Below, in pieces: positions 12,319-23,350 of a stretch of DNA of 64,000 nucleotides. The stretch covers positions 70,456 to 134,455 of the forward strand of contig MNCI01018369.1 in the NCBI GenBank assembly GCA_015680685.1. Reading direction: 5' to 3'. Source of the stretch: Gnetum montanum. Taxonomy: Eukaryota > Streptophyta > Gnetopsida > Gnetales > Gnetaceae. The notes under the pieces are model-generated. The model had not been told where the DNA came from and did no database searches. It saw nothing but the letters and a program-made list of their open reading frames with translations. A program made the position numbers and the translations under genes. Every line of letters begins with the position of its first letter. Positions within the stretch are counted from its first letter, which is position 1.

Positions 12319-13165
12319 TGATGAGCAGCTAGGTACCCCTATGCCCAACCATATGAATACAAGCATTCACATGAGATCCAGTTGAACTCTAAGGATTAAG
12401 TGCTTATGCACCTACACAGAAAAAGGATGGGTTATGCAATTATCATCTTCCCAAGCTTACTTGTAAGGCACAGTTGTATGGTTAAGTAAACTCGAGGTAT
12501 ATAATTTTTATTATTTTTTATCTTTTATGTTCTTGGTGCTTAAAATAGATGAATAAAATAACTCAATAACTAATTTTATTTAACTAATTAACTATTCTCT
12601 AACTAGTCCTAACACTAGCATTCATTACCACTCTTTGAACACATCCTAAACCAGTGTAACACTACTAGGATTACCAAACGCTAGTCGTTATTGGATTACC
12701 AAGTGTTCCATGTATCCTCGAAGTGGTCGTGCTAAGTGTGCTTACTTGTTAAAAATTAATAATTCTATAAAAGCAACATCGATTAGCTAATGAAAGCATT
12801 AAATAACTATAAATAACATTAAATGCAATAAATAAGCTATTCTAAATGTTGCAAGGTTTATTACAAAGTTCATCTTTATTCTTGACACAAGGTATGCTTA
12901 GGTACATAATGCTCGAATAAAGATCTGTTCACTTTATGACTCCTACTTTAGGCACTTAGAAATAATTCTAACTCTGGAAAGGAAAAACTGCAAGAATTCA
13001 GCTAAGGGACTAAAAACTAACTACTAGACCAAGCGCACCCACCTCTTATTTATAGACAATGAGACATCTTTCGACATTGTGTATCTGATGTTGCTTGGTT
13101 GACCCCGATATCACGTATCCGATATTAGGGATTCGATATTGTGGGTCCAATATCGGGACTCATCA
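12319..13165 (-). repeat. LTR B: 5' LTR of element L
   Basis: An 847-bp LTR with intact TGATGA...TCATCA ends. By eye it differs from LTR A at about one base in ten. A TATAAATA box lies at 13047-13054, and GATAT-containing U3 repeats at about 13080-13160 include AATATCGGGACTCATCA at the very edge. It abuts the integrase end of the older element D at 13166. Confidence 0.9.
13047..13054 (-). promoter_or_regulatory. TATA box of LTR B
   Basis: TATAAATA on the minus strand, equivalent to the box at 3944-3951 in LTR A and about 110 bases inside the LTR. Confidence 0.6.
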
Positions 13166-13199
13166 GTGATGGTACATAATATTTTGATGATTTTGAATG

Positions 13200-14152
13200 T
13201 TAATGACTACTTTCTTGCACTTTTCCTCAATTGTGTTTGATGTAACACATTGCATCTTGTTCTTTTATTCATTTGAAATCAAATTATTTAAGGCTAATTG
13301 AAGTAAAGGCACATCCAGCTCCACTAGCAACATAGCTTCAGATCCATATGTAAGCATGAAAGGGGTTCAAAAGATTGTGTTCTTGAATATAGCTCAATAA
13401 ATCTAAAGGGCATGGGATAGTTGGGTATCCCAATTGTGTATGGATTTTTCAACCATGGTTTTGAGTAAATGGATTAGGGATTTATTGGCAGATTTAGCTT
13501 GATCATTGAATTGTAGATTATATGGAGATAAAAATGATTGAATGATTTGATATTAGTCACAAATTTTGGTTAGTTTTGTGCACTTGAATTGAGGTTCATT
13601 ATTAGTGACAATGTAGATGGGGATATCAAAGTAGGTGATTATGTGGTCAAAGATAAAACTACAATGTAGATGGGTATACCAAAGTAGGTAATTATGTGGT
13701 CTAAGATAAAAAACAAATATACTTTGTAGTTGTAGATTTTAGAGGGTCTACAATTCACTTCGTAAAGTACTATGTAGCTATTAGGATAAATTGATGATAA
13801 GTGGATGAGGGAGGATTGATGGAACCTATAAGATCCAGCTCATACTTTGGAAGGACCACACAATTTTCAAAGTCCTAAACTTTTGAGATGGAGCATAAAT
13901 AAGTAGAGCATGATGTTAACAAGTGTCATAAATCTTAACTATCAGGTATGTGTCCCTAGACATCGTAGTCCATTAATAATCAAGAAAAATAATACAAACT
14001 ATGAGAGACCATGAACCTAAGTAACTATCACACATACTTAAATATACATGTTTAGAACTATGAGCTTCGTCACAACTTAGGCAATGTAGAAGAACACTCA
14101 ATATGAAAATATGACATAAAATACCATGCTTAATAATACAAAAATTCTTAGA
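13200..14152 (-). pseudogene. Integrase relic of element D
   Basis: Minus-strand catalytic core fragments: IVTNNEPQF near 13581-13607, where the second catalytic Asp has become Asn (usual form TDNGTQF); SPYNLQFNDQAKSANKSL (about 13460-13530), where the usual Glu of QAE is Lys; and TPFMLTYGSEAMLLVELDVP (about 13306-13370). So at least two of the three DDE residues appear lost. A 53-bp tandem duplication (13608-13713) also breaks the frame. The HHCC region is not clear. Confidence 0.75.
13608..13713. repeat. 53-bp tandem duplication inside the element D integrase
   Basis: Two neighbouring 53-base units, 13608-13660 and 13661-13713, both beginning ACAATGTAGATGG and differing at a handful of bases. 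The unit length is not a multiple of three, so the duplication shifts the frame of the integrase core. Probably a replication-slippage or repair event after the element died. Confidence 0.75.
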
Positions 14153-15180
14153 TCATTTATGGAGAGTGTTCTTTTGTAATGCAGACAAGTGTTCATAAGT
14201 TTGTCCAATTTGTAAGTATTTTATGATGCCTCGGTATTGCTCATCTTCTTCTAACTTAATGAAGCTTACACATCGAGTATCAATAAGTGTTATGAGTGCA
14301 TCTTGTGTTAAGTAAGTTAAATGATCCTTGAGAAAAATAGGATTAGCAAGTAACATAAAAGTAGCTAGGAAATTAACAAGTATGTTTTCAGAGTGGTGAA
14401 TATACATGAGTATACATTCATGAAATCTAAAAACTAGATTATTGGCTAAATCTAGATGTGGCTAAAGGTATTCAACCCTACTATAATATTTGTTATGTAC
14501 TTGGCATATGACTTGTTGAGAGTCATCATGAATGAAAAGCCTCTTTATTCCTAGTTAAAGTACCAAGAGAAAACCTTGGTTGAGACCCTCATATTTAGCT
14601 ATATTATTAGTTTTTGGAAAGTTAAATTTATAAGTTTGATAAATGGGATCTATACCTTGTTGATAAAGAACACAAGTTGTGCTAGAACCTTGAGCTGTAC
14701 AAGTACCATCAAAATACAAGTGTGAGTCAAAATCCTCATGTGTTAATGTTGGAGTTGGATGAGGAATTTCTTCTTTCTCACTTGGCTTCTTGGGTGAAGG
14801 TTACTTAGTGATAGCAGAAGGTTTAGATAGTAGAACCAATGTAAGAAGGTTCACTATAGCTTATCCCTTAATGGAATATTAGATAAGATAAGATAGATGA
14901 AAGTCGGTAAGTAGAGTTTTCCATTTTTCCATTCAATTGTTATCATAAGGATTGGTAGTGTTAGATCATAAGACATTGTTTTGAAAAATTACATAAAATT
15001 TTCCCCTAGCAAATAGTACCTTTATTTTAGAAGAGCAAAGAGAAGGCATAAACAAGATTTTTTTGGTATGTGTGTAGTACATTTTGCAATCAAAAAAGGG
15101 GTGGGAAATGTAGTAGACAAAAAGATGTACACCATCTTCATGTAATTAGCCAAGCATGGTTGCAATAAAAGTAATTATAG
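14153..15180 (-). pseudogene. RNase H domain relic of element D
   Basis: On the minus strand: YFDGTCTAQGSS (14681-14720) with the first catalytic Asp, then YKFNFPKTNN with AKYEGL (about 14580-14640), which holds the conserved Glu. The readable 84-residue ORF 14153-14407 covers the end of the domain and the start of the region before integrase (LTYLTQDALITLIDTR). Upstream (14830-15120) are connection-region pieces similar to those of Tat-type elements. Stops interrupt it. Confidence 0.78.
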
Positions 15181-16200
15181 TTAGAAAGATAAATATAGAA
15201 AGGAAGATTAAAGTTAGGAGGATGAAGGACTAAAATTTTGGTAAGGGCATGCTTGATTGTATCAAAACCCTCTTAACACTTTGCACCCCATTTGAAAGTA
15301 GAAGATTTCTTAAGAAGATGAGAAAATGAATGAAATTGATCAATTAGATTGCATACAACACAGTGTATGTATGGAGCCTACCTTGTATGATGCATATGTA
15401 TTTTAGTCATTTGGATAATGGAAGATTCATAATTGCCTTGATCTTATCAGGATTCATCATGATACATTTAGCCAAGGCTAGAAATCCTAACATAGCTTCT
15501 ATTTATACACCAAAGATACACTTTTTAGGATTCAGTTAGAGGTTGTATTTATTACATTGGGTTATGACTATGTCTAGATCAATGAGACAATAAGTTTCTA
15601 CGATACATCCTATTACTGAATATAAACATCATGGCTTGTTGGTAATTTTCTCTAATGTTCTTAAGTTTGAAAGGTATATTTGTGTAGTAAAAGATTCTCC
15701 ATGGAATCATAGAAGTTGTGAAATGTTGGTGCTTGAGGTTGATTTGAATATGATTGTAGCTTGAAAAACTATTCATAAAACTAAGTAAAGCATGACCTAC
15801 TTGTATCTATGATTTGATTGATGTTGGGAATAGAAAATCATCTTTTAATGTCACTTTTTTGAGATCATGAAAGTCTATGCATATCCTAATGATACCATAT
15901 TTTTTACAAATAACTATCATGTTGGATACCTAGATCAAGCAGTCTATTAGGTGAATGAAACTTGCATCATAGAGATTTATGATGTCATCTTTAATGGCTA
16001 AGGCTAAGTAAGGTTTAATATTTCAGACTTTTTATTTGACAAGTTTGGATCCCTTCGTAAGAATGATTTTATGTTGTATCAAAGTTGGGTCCAAACCAGG
16101 CATGTCATCATAGCCCTAGGCAAAGTTAATAGAATAGTTTCTAAGTGTTTGTAATATGGATTTTGTGATGTCTTCAAGTAAACTTGCTCTTAGTTTAAGG
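15181..16200 (-). pseudogene. Reverse transcriptase relic of element D
   Basis: Order on the minus strand: GYDDMPGLDPTLIQHK (near 16080-16130); KKYGIIRICIDFHDLKKV (about 15850-15905); MNSFSSYNHIQ (near 15745-15776); PFKLKNIRENYQQAMMFIF (15625-15682); and LNPKKCIFGV (15510-15540). The YxDD catalytic box expected near 15560-15590 is not intact; the local reading is CLIDLD. The enzyme is therefore dead. The lineage is gypsy, distinct from L, H1 and E2. Confidence 0.82.
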
Positions 16201-17739
16201 TCTTTTCCTTGTTTTGGTGATTGGTAATAGTAAGTTCCACAAGCATTTTTATATGTTTAGAAGCTTTTTTTGGGGTAGAATACTTGTTAAGAGCTCAAGG
16301 GGCCCATGTAAGGTAAGGAAGGTTATTGCTAAGGTTACTCAAAGTATTGTTGGATGATGATGGAATCATAGCTTGGAAGCTATGAAAGAGAGATAAATGC
16401 ATATTATAAATCTTCCAAAATTACATTTTGGAGAATGTCTTCTTGGAAAGGTATAGGAAAAATGTGGAGTAAGGGAGGTTTTAGTGATGAATACTTGAGA
16501 TACCATGTTGAATGTTGTCAAGGTTGTGAATAGTTGAGAAAAAGGCCACTTGGCAATTTATCTTTATGTAATTATGGGAGTTATGAGAAAGGGAAAGAGA
16601 TCTTGTGAAGGCTTTGAGGTAGGAGAAGAATATCATACCACATAAAAAGAAGAGGCAAAGAGACATGAGTAGAGGTGCAAGTAGGATCCATGGCAATGGA
16701 AATGAGGATGGTAGGTAGGTTAAGAGGGCATCGCCAGTGGGGTGCGGGTGAGGTCTTCAACCTTAGCTTTTGACTTTGAATTTGTTATTTTTGATTCTTC
16801 ATTGTCATTGGTGAGAGTAAAATGAGATACAAGGGAAGATGAGTGTGGTCGTAGTGGCGGTGGACTAGCAAGAATTGCATAGCCCATATGGTATGTGGTG
16901 TTGGTAACATGCTAGCTTGTGGCAGTGTTGGCTACAATGCTAATAGTGTTAACATGCCTTTGCATAGGTAATGATGACTTGCAGTAATGAACATGCTAGC
17001 ATATTGATGCCATGTCTACCATTGATAAGGAGGAAGATAAGAGAAAATTAGAATTTTGGTGATGAGGATGAGGAGCAAAGTAAGGATATAGGGTAAATAG
17101 ATCTACCTCTTAGCAAGTAGATCTATCATCTAAGGGTAAGATCCAAAGTATTCAAGGTAGTTTTTGGAATTTTTTTGGGGAGGAGGCTAAAAATAAAAAT
17201 GAGTGTTTCATTACTAGGATGAGAGAAAATAATGCTTGCCAGTGTTCAATGCATGCCACATTATGCTCTGTTGATGTGCACAAGTAGTTTGCACTGACAT
17301 GTTCTTGTGGCATTGATGATTGCTAGTGATGCAACACAGGCACTAGCTTGCACTATGGTACAATGTATGTTGTTATTAAATTCATGTTTTAAACCAATGG
17401 GATTGGGGAAACTAGGTGAAAATAATACTTACTAGTGTCACATGGGATAGTATATGCACTAAGCTACAAAAGCATGCATGGTGTCATGATAGCACATGTC
17501 AATGTGTAACACTATTGCAACACTGGTAACTATTAGCAGCACCATGGATGAAGCACTCTTGGATTTTTATTGGGTGGAAAATATAGGAAAAGGATATGAT
17601 ATCTAGGCTACTAGGGAGGATAAGTAGGAATAAGGTGGACTAGATACCACAATTGACAAGTGGATAGGATACTGGAATAGAAAAGGACCTGGGAATTTTT
17701 AGTGTTGATGGGATGAAACTACAAAATTTTCCAAGTGTT

Positions 17740-18110
17740 GGGGCATCCATTGGCAAGGCCAAAGTTAGAAATATTCACTAAATATTCTAGGTAGAGAAGA
17801 AGATGAAAATTTTTCTAAGTATTCTAGGAAGGAGAAAGTAAAAAATTTGTCTAACTTTGGAGAAATCTACATAAAAAAAAATTCTAACTCTAAGAAAATC
17901 AAAACTAAAAATTTTATAACTCTAGATAGTTTACAAAAAAAATAAAATTTAACTCTAAAGAGAATAAAACCAAAAGATATCTAAGTCTTCAAAATCAAGA
18001 AACTTTCTAATTCCTAGGAAATAAAAAAAGAACTAAAGCCTAAATTTTTTCAAGTCCCAAGGGAACCAAAACTAAAAATTTTGCAATCCCAGGGAAAGAA
18101 GAGAAGGGTG
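17740..18110. repeat. Degenerate minisatellite
   Basis: Imperfect repetition of a unit of roughly 40-50 bases built around CTAACTCTAAG and AAAACTAAAAATTTT-like cores (good examples near 17880-17920 and 18065-18085). Copies vary strongly in length and sequence, so the unit and copy number are approximate. No coding potential seen. Confidence 0.55.
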
Positions 18111-18750
18111 GATCTTAATAATAGTGAAAACATGATCAAGTATATAAAATGTAAAGATGAAATTGAGATTATGCTAAATGCGAATGGGATATTAAAAGGA
18201 TGAGGGATGGTTAAGTATAGACATGTGGGATGCTTACTAATCATTTGTGTTGCTTACTAGTCATTTGCCTTGAAACTATGTACCTAATTGATTGGTGTTC
18301 TAGGCCTATGTCTATGTTTTAATGTTTAAATGTTAAGTTCTAATTTTGTGCCTTTATGCCTTGGCATATGTACTAACTTGTATTTTTGTACTAACTTGGG
18401 TTACCAAGGCTTTTAGTTATGGACCCCATGTTTTCCTTGATTTGTGGTGTAATCTTTGTAGTCACTAAAAGGCCTTGGGGATGAAATCTCTCCTTATCAT
18501 TGATAATTGATTTCTTTATCATACGTAGATCTGGGCTCATTTTGGGACCAAATGTTTTCTTAAGTTTTTCATTAATAACTTTCATGGGCTTATGTGGACC
18601 TTAGTACCTCTCCCTGCTATCTCACATGCACTAGATGGGTTATGTCATGGCATTAGTGTGAGGTTACTAGGATTCATTGTCTAGGACTAGGATGATGTTG
18701 ATACTATTATGGATGATATAGGACAAAGTAGGGACATTTAGCAAAGGTAG

Positions 18751-18791
18751 TTGGACTATTTGTAGAGGGATCACCTCTACAAATAGTTCAA
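18751..18791. repeat. 18-bp near-perfect inverted repeat (hairpin)
   Basis: Left arm 18751-18768 (TTGGACTATTTGTAGAGG) and right arm 18774-18791 (CCTCTACAAATAGTTCAA) pair over 18 bp with one G-T type mismatch, around a 5-base spacer. Not followed by a T-run, and no gene precedes it, so there is no reason to call it a terminator. Confidence 0.8.
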
Positions 18792-19451
18792 CACTAATAC
18801 TACCCTACTATTGGATGTTCATTGCATCCAAAGTTTATTCAACTATCTTAGCACTCACATCATAGTATCGAGATATATTGGTCTAAAGTGACATTGGTAC
18901 CTTAAAACCTTTTAAGTTTACATGGTTCTTTCATGGTTTAGATCATTGGTTGATATGGTTATCTATTTCATTGTTGGTGTAGGTTTGAGGATCCTAGTTG
19001 TAAAGACTTCTAGCTAGAGATGTTGGAGTAGGCATTATGTGAAGTGGCTTTAGAGGAGAACTAGTATCCTACCATATTTTCTCATTTTATGGATGATGTG
19101 GTGGATTCTTAGAAACATGGATGGTATTAGGGACTTTTTCAAGCTAGTTTAGTACATATTCTCCATGATAGGCTTGATCTCAGTTTGAGGGATGAATGGT
19201 CTAAAGGTTCATGCATTCATCTGCTACCTAATGGGAAGTTGTACATCATTGATTTATTAAATTCCATGTTAGCGATTAGTCCTATTCTATCTAGGTATGT
19301 GTGACATGCATCAAATGGTCCCTTTTTTTCTTTTGCAAATAAGATTATAAATTTTGAGATTGTGTACATCCAACTTGAGAATGTAAAAGAATGAAGCTTA
19401 CAGGCTAACATACACTTTACTCATGTGAGTTACTTATGACTAGTATATGGG

Positions 19452-20332
19452 TGATGAGTGGTAGTTATCTCCTATGCCGAACCATATGAATCATAAGTTT
19501 TCACTAGTGATTTAATCGAACTCCATAGGCTTAGTTATCCAAGAGATCAATATTTCTAAATAGTGAATCATGTGGTTGCAAGGTTGTTGTCTTCCTAACT
19601 CACACTCATGTGTTATCAGTATGTATAGTTAAGTAAGGTTAAGGCATATGACATATATTTTTATAATTATTAAAGATATTTTTATCCTAATAGCTAGATG
19701 AGCGAATGAAGGTTTACCAATTAACTATCTAACTAATCAACTAATCTAGTAACTAACTATCCTAATGTAGAGTAACCATTTCCACATGCCATACACATCC
19801 CAAACTACTGTCAACACTATTGGATTACCAAGTAGCTAGTACCAAGTGCACCAAATATCCACTATTGACATTACAAAGCATTAATACATTAAGCTCAAAA
19901 TGTATTTATGATTAATAACATTAATACTATTAAATATTTAATTATGGAAAATAATTAAAATGCAAGTAAAGTAAAGTGCATAAACATAAAGTTAAGCTAG
20001 TCTAAGGACTATGATGGATATAAGAAATCTTGATTTTATTGCTATCATGCCAATATGTTTAGGTACAAGGGCATTCAAATAAAACTTTGTACAATCTCTT
20101 TGATTCACACTATGTGCACTTAGAGGAAAAATATTCTAACTTTAGGGATAGGAAATTACAATAGTTCAACTAAGACTATGACTAAAACATGCCATAATTT
20201 ATATAGGCAATGATTGCATCAGCATTAACATATCTACATTAACGCATCCTACCATGTGTTGATGAGGGTATGTTGATGGGGCTGTGTTGATAGGGATGCA
20301 TCAATGTAGCCCATCTTATTTATATTTCTTCA
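19452..20332 (-). repeat. 3' LTR of H1
   Basis: An 881-bp LTR homologous to 53225-54113. The inner edge (sense start) reads TGAAGAAATATAAATA after a decayed polypurine tract; the outer edge is TCATCA in sense, TGATGA on the plus strand. A TATA-like box lies at 20196-20207. U3 holds several copies of a GTTGATGGGG-like motif (about 20220-20310). Divergence from the other LTR is visibly greater than for E1, E2 or L, which agrees with H1 being the host of the nested insertions. Confidence 0.87.
20196..20207 (-). promoter_or_regulatory. TATA-like box of the H1 3' LTR
   Basis: CCTATATAAATT on the minus strand, at the place equivalent to the TATAAATA boxes of the other LTRs and to 53981-53991 in the H1 5' LTR. 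Confidence 0.5.
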
Positions 20333-20579
20333 TACCTAAACTATTGATTGAAAACTCATCCTCAAGTAAACAAAATCATGATCAAGTTTCTTACAAAATT
20401 GGGAGGTATGGAATTTATTAACTAAAAGGTAAACAAAATGACTCTTAACTAATTCTAAGTGTGACATTGTATGGGATTACAAAAATTAGTGTCCCTTACA
20501 ACAACATTGAACACTTTACAAAAATTATAGCATTCTCCTGTAGGATTTCCGTAAACACAATGAAGTTTCAAACAATGCC

Positions 20580-23350
20580 TAGAGGTGGAGGCTCCTATGG
20601 TAGTGATGGTTCCTTTTCCTATCCTGTTACTGGTGGAGGTTGAGATTGGCCTATTACTACTACTACTTTTTCTAGAAGTTTAAAGGCACCCAGAAGTACC
20701 TTCATTTTCTCCTCTTTTCCACATGGGTCATACATGATCCATGTAGCTTCATTGATGTGGGTTGGTACTGGGACACCCCATGGGCACAACATCAAAGAAA
20801 ATAGTTCATTTGTGTTGATGAACTAGGCTATGAAGATTTTGTGTTTGATGTTGAATGTATTTACAAAGTTTAGTAGCTCTGGGTAATTGCTCATCCTTCT
20901 GGCTAGGTTCTTAGCAATAGATCATTGGTTAGTGAATTTGCTTTTGAGAACATCAAGCTTCACATTGGTTATTTTTAACATTTTCTTCATTTTCTTATGG
21001 AGCTTGAATTCCATCTCATAAAGTAGGTAGAAACTCGCCACCTACTTCTCCAATTCACTCCTTGGAATCCTTGCTATCAACATCACTAAGTTTACATACC
21101 GAAGATTGACAAGCCCCATGTATTTAGTTATCTCTTTGATTTGCAACTCCTAAAGATGGATTTTAGCTTTGTTGAATGCATTCAATTCATCAAAGATGAA
21201 CAACCACTCATCACCTCTTTGTTGGAGTTTTTGGAGGGCCTCATTCATTTTTGCCTTTGCCTTTTGAATTTTCTTTTTAATGACTTCTTTGAGGATTCTA
21301 TCCTTGTCCCTTTAGTGATTCTTCACTCATTCAAATTTTAGGGCTTCTTTTTTCTATGCGGCCACCTTAATGGAAATTTTCTAGTGAAGGTCATATACTT
21401 CCTCAATTGAGAGATTACAATTTTCAATTGCTAACCTTCTAAAATCTAGGTTTACTTTAGTGACATGCTCATGTTGCTGACATATTAAGTGAATCCTCTA
21501 GTTCTTTTACTACTCAGCATTTCATAGGTGATGATTATCCTAGTGAGGACCAAGTTTTGCCTTTGGAATTGTGATAAATCCTTATTGGTGTTGAAGACCA
21601 TGGCTTCTGACAAGGACATGTCAAAGACTATTTTCTCCTTTATATTCTTGGTCTCTTGATGTCTTAACTAAAGTTGTTGGAAAGCTTGATCTTTGAAAAG
21701 TTCTTGCCTGAAAATGATAGGAATAGAGAGAAGAGCATGCAATTCTGCAACTTCCCCGACCAACCATTGATTGGTAGCAATGACCTCCTTTAGTTGCACA
21801 TTGGTAGTTGATATTTTGTTTCTTATCTCGAGAAACTACTACTAATTTACAATTATTTCATCTAGGAGATCAAAGATCTTTGGAAGTAGTTTCCAAGTTC
21901 GAACCAATCGTTCCAATAGCTCCTCATGTTGGATAATGCTCATTCGACTACTCCCTAATCCTACGAATGCATGAATGTTTGCCATGGTGATAATGTTAGG
22001 AATTGATACCATAGTAGCATTCAAGGCTTCAGCCATTACCTCTGCTACTATATCCTAATCTTTGTGTTGCATGACTAGGATAGTTGCCCCCTGACCTTCC
22101 TTCAACATGATAGAGAAGGTTGTAGTGTTTCTTGAGATTTCTGCAAATGTTTATCCCAAGATGGACACCGTGACTTACCTATTATTAGGATTGGATCTTG
22201 CAGGTACCTAGTTCTCTTAAGCTAAGATTAGCAGGAAAATATCACTTTCTAGCCATCTAATGGTCCTTGTGATCTCATTTAAATGGCTCATGATTAGATG
22301 GTGGATTGAAGATTTTGCAACACCTATGGAGCCTTATTGTTATTGTCGTTGCTACTCTTGAATCTTTTTGATACATTATATAGCTACAAGCATTTTTGGT
22401 GTGGTTTCAAGTGGTGATGGTATCTACTCCTCTTCTTGTAGCTTGGTAGGTGCTTTATCTTTCATCATCTCTACTAAGATGCAGTAGAAGTGTGGCAAAT
22501 CACATCATTAGGATACCATCTTATTCCTTCCCTCTTTCATAGTTTTTAGATTAGGCATAAAAAGAGGTGTTTTCCTCTCCTTCTTATTTTCTTTGAAGCC
22601 TTTCTCAATTTCTAGATAAATGAGTTAAGGAAGGTTGACTAAGAATTTCCCACTTAGAGTTGTGCATTTCTGGGTAGAGAAGGTTGTCACCTTGTTGGGC
22701 CTCTCCATTGGATTTAGGTGGTAGGTCACAATCTTGAAATATGCACGCTTTGCCTTTGTGAAGGCACCAAACTACTTATAGTTCACTCCATAGCACTATT
22801 GCATCCATTCTTTTTTTGCTTCTGGGTCTACTGACATTGAGATTTCCACTAGCGTTTCCCCCATATCTGGTAACAAAAGGGACTTAGCAATGACCTCAAT
22901 TGAGTAGAAGATGCTAATATCCTTAACTTTAATCAATGCATCACATTGTCAATTGTTCCAAAATAGGTATGTCTTCCCCATGTACCATTATCCAATGTTG
23001 GAGAGAATAGGCCATATGGGAGACCCCTAGAGTTATGTACAAACATCCTCTAGTGCTAGTTCCAAGAGGTATCCAAAGCTCAATTTCTAAAGAATTAAAT
23101 TCTATACCTCCTTTGTTCTTATCTTTTATAAGCAAGGCTCAATCAAGGTGACCTCTAGGATAGGCCTTAGCCTTGGAACTTCATCTTGCCTAGATTGGCC
23201 AATTTTAGAAATAGGAATTTGGCAAATAGATTCCACTTTGAGCTCCTCCTAGAGGGGTTCAATGGCATGGGTTACCTCTCGTGCTTGTTCCTGGGGCTTT
23301 TGCTACTACTACTGTTGGTCCCTTTCTCCTCTATGTCACTTTTCCTTGGG
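20580..23350 (-). pseudogene. ORF3 of H1, helical protein of unknown function
   Basis: Minus-strand pseudogene in the position of the extra 3' ORF. The N-terminal part includes the ORF 22941-23135 (LEIELWIPLGTSTRG, then LGVSHMAYS), which aligns with E2 43313-43498 (LEVKLWPFPRVSTKG, then KGLSHVANH). Further on, LIMSHLNEI (about 22275-22300) corresponds to VMSHLNEVP in E2. A helical, probably coiled-coil part follows (about 20830-22040). The C-terminal motif at 20691-20810 reads CPWGVPVPTHINEATWIMYD and then KEEKMKVLL, conserved with E1 and E2. The exact start is unclear. Not env-like in any way I can show; function unknown. Confidence 0.7.

Larger units (their letters stand above)
3216..13165 (-). 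mobile_element. Element L, Ty3/gypsy LTR retrotransposon without ORF3
   Basis: A 9.95-kb minus-strand element: 5' LTR 12319-13165, tRNA-Asp primer site, gag, protease, reverse transcriptase, RNase H, integrase, a spacer of about 2 kb, a polypurine tract and the 3' LTR at 3216-4048. The protein motifs are of the Athila/Tat type. It is non-functional now, because every domain has stops or frameshifts. It has no third ORF, unlike H1, E1 and E2. The base after the 5' LTR begins GTGAT (13166-13170), but a matching target duplication cannot be tested, because at the left end the element continues into a second gag copy instead of host DNA. Confidence 0.88.
13171..16200 (-). mobile_element. Element D: pol relic of a Tat-like gypsy lineage
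   Basis: A minus-strand pol remnant with RT, RNase H and integrase in gypsy order but clearly different from the L/H1/E group. Markers are GYDDMPGLDPTL before RT (about 16095-16130), YFDGTCTAQGSS in RNase H, and GSEAMLLVELDVP at the end of the integrase core; these are typical of plant Tat/Retand-like elements as I know them. No LTR, primer site or gag could be assigned. It is heavily decayed, hence older than L, whose 5' LTR abuts its integrase end at 13165. Confidence 0.8.
16201..19451. other. Unassigned stretch between elements D and H1
   Basis: About 3.2 kb without a recognisable gene. The part next to D (16201-16700) may hold the decayed region upstream of RT; a minus-strand ORF at 16481-16696 matches nothing I know. 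17740-18110 is a degenerate minisatellite and 18751-18791 a hairpin. Short ORFs at 18391-18585 and 19217-19411 (minus) do not resemble known families. It could include the gag and 5' end of D, but no LTR was found. Confidence 0.5.

Noticed and set aside
16700-17560. Possible host gene, from the locally higher G content and ATG-rich text
   Set aside because: No frame on either strand stays open or shows recognisable protein motifs; no splice pattern could be supported.
18751-18791. Intrinsic terminator
   Set aside because: No U-run after the stem and no gene before it; this is a eukaryotic context.
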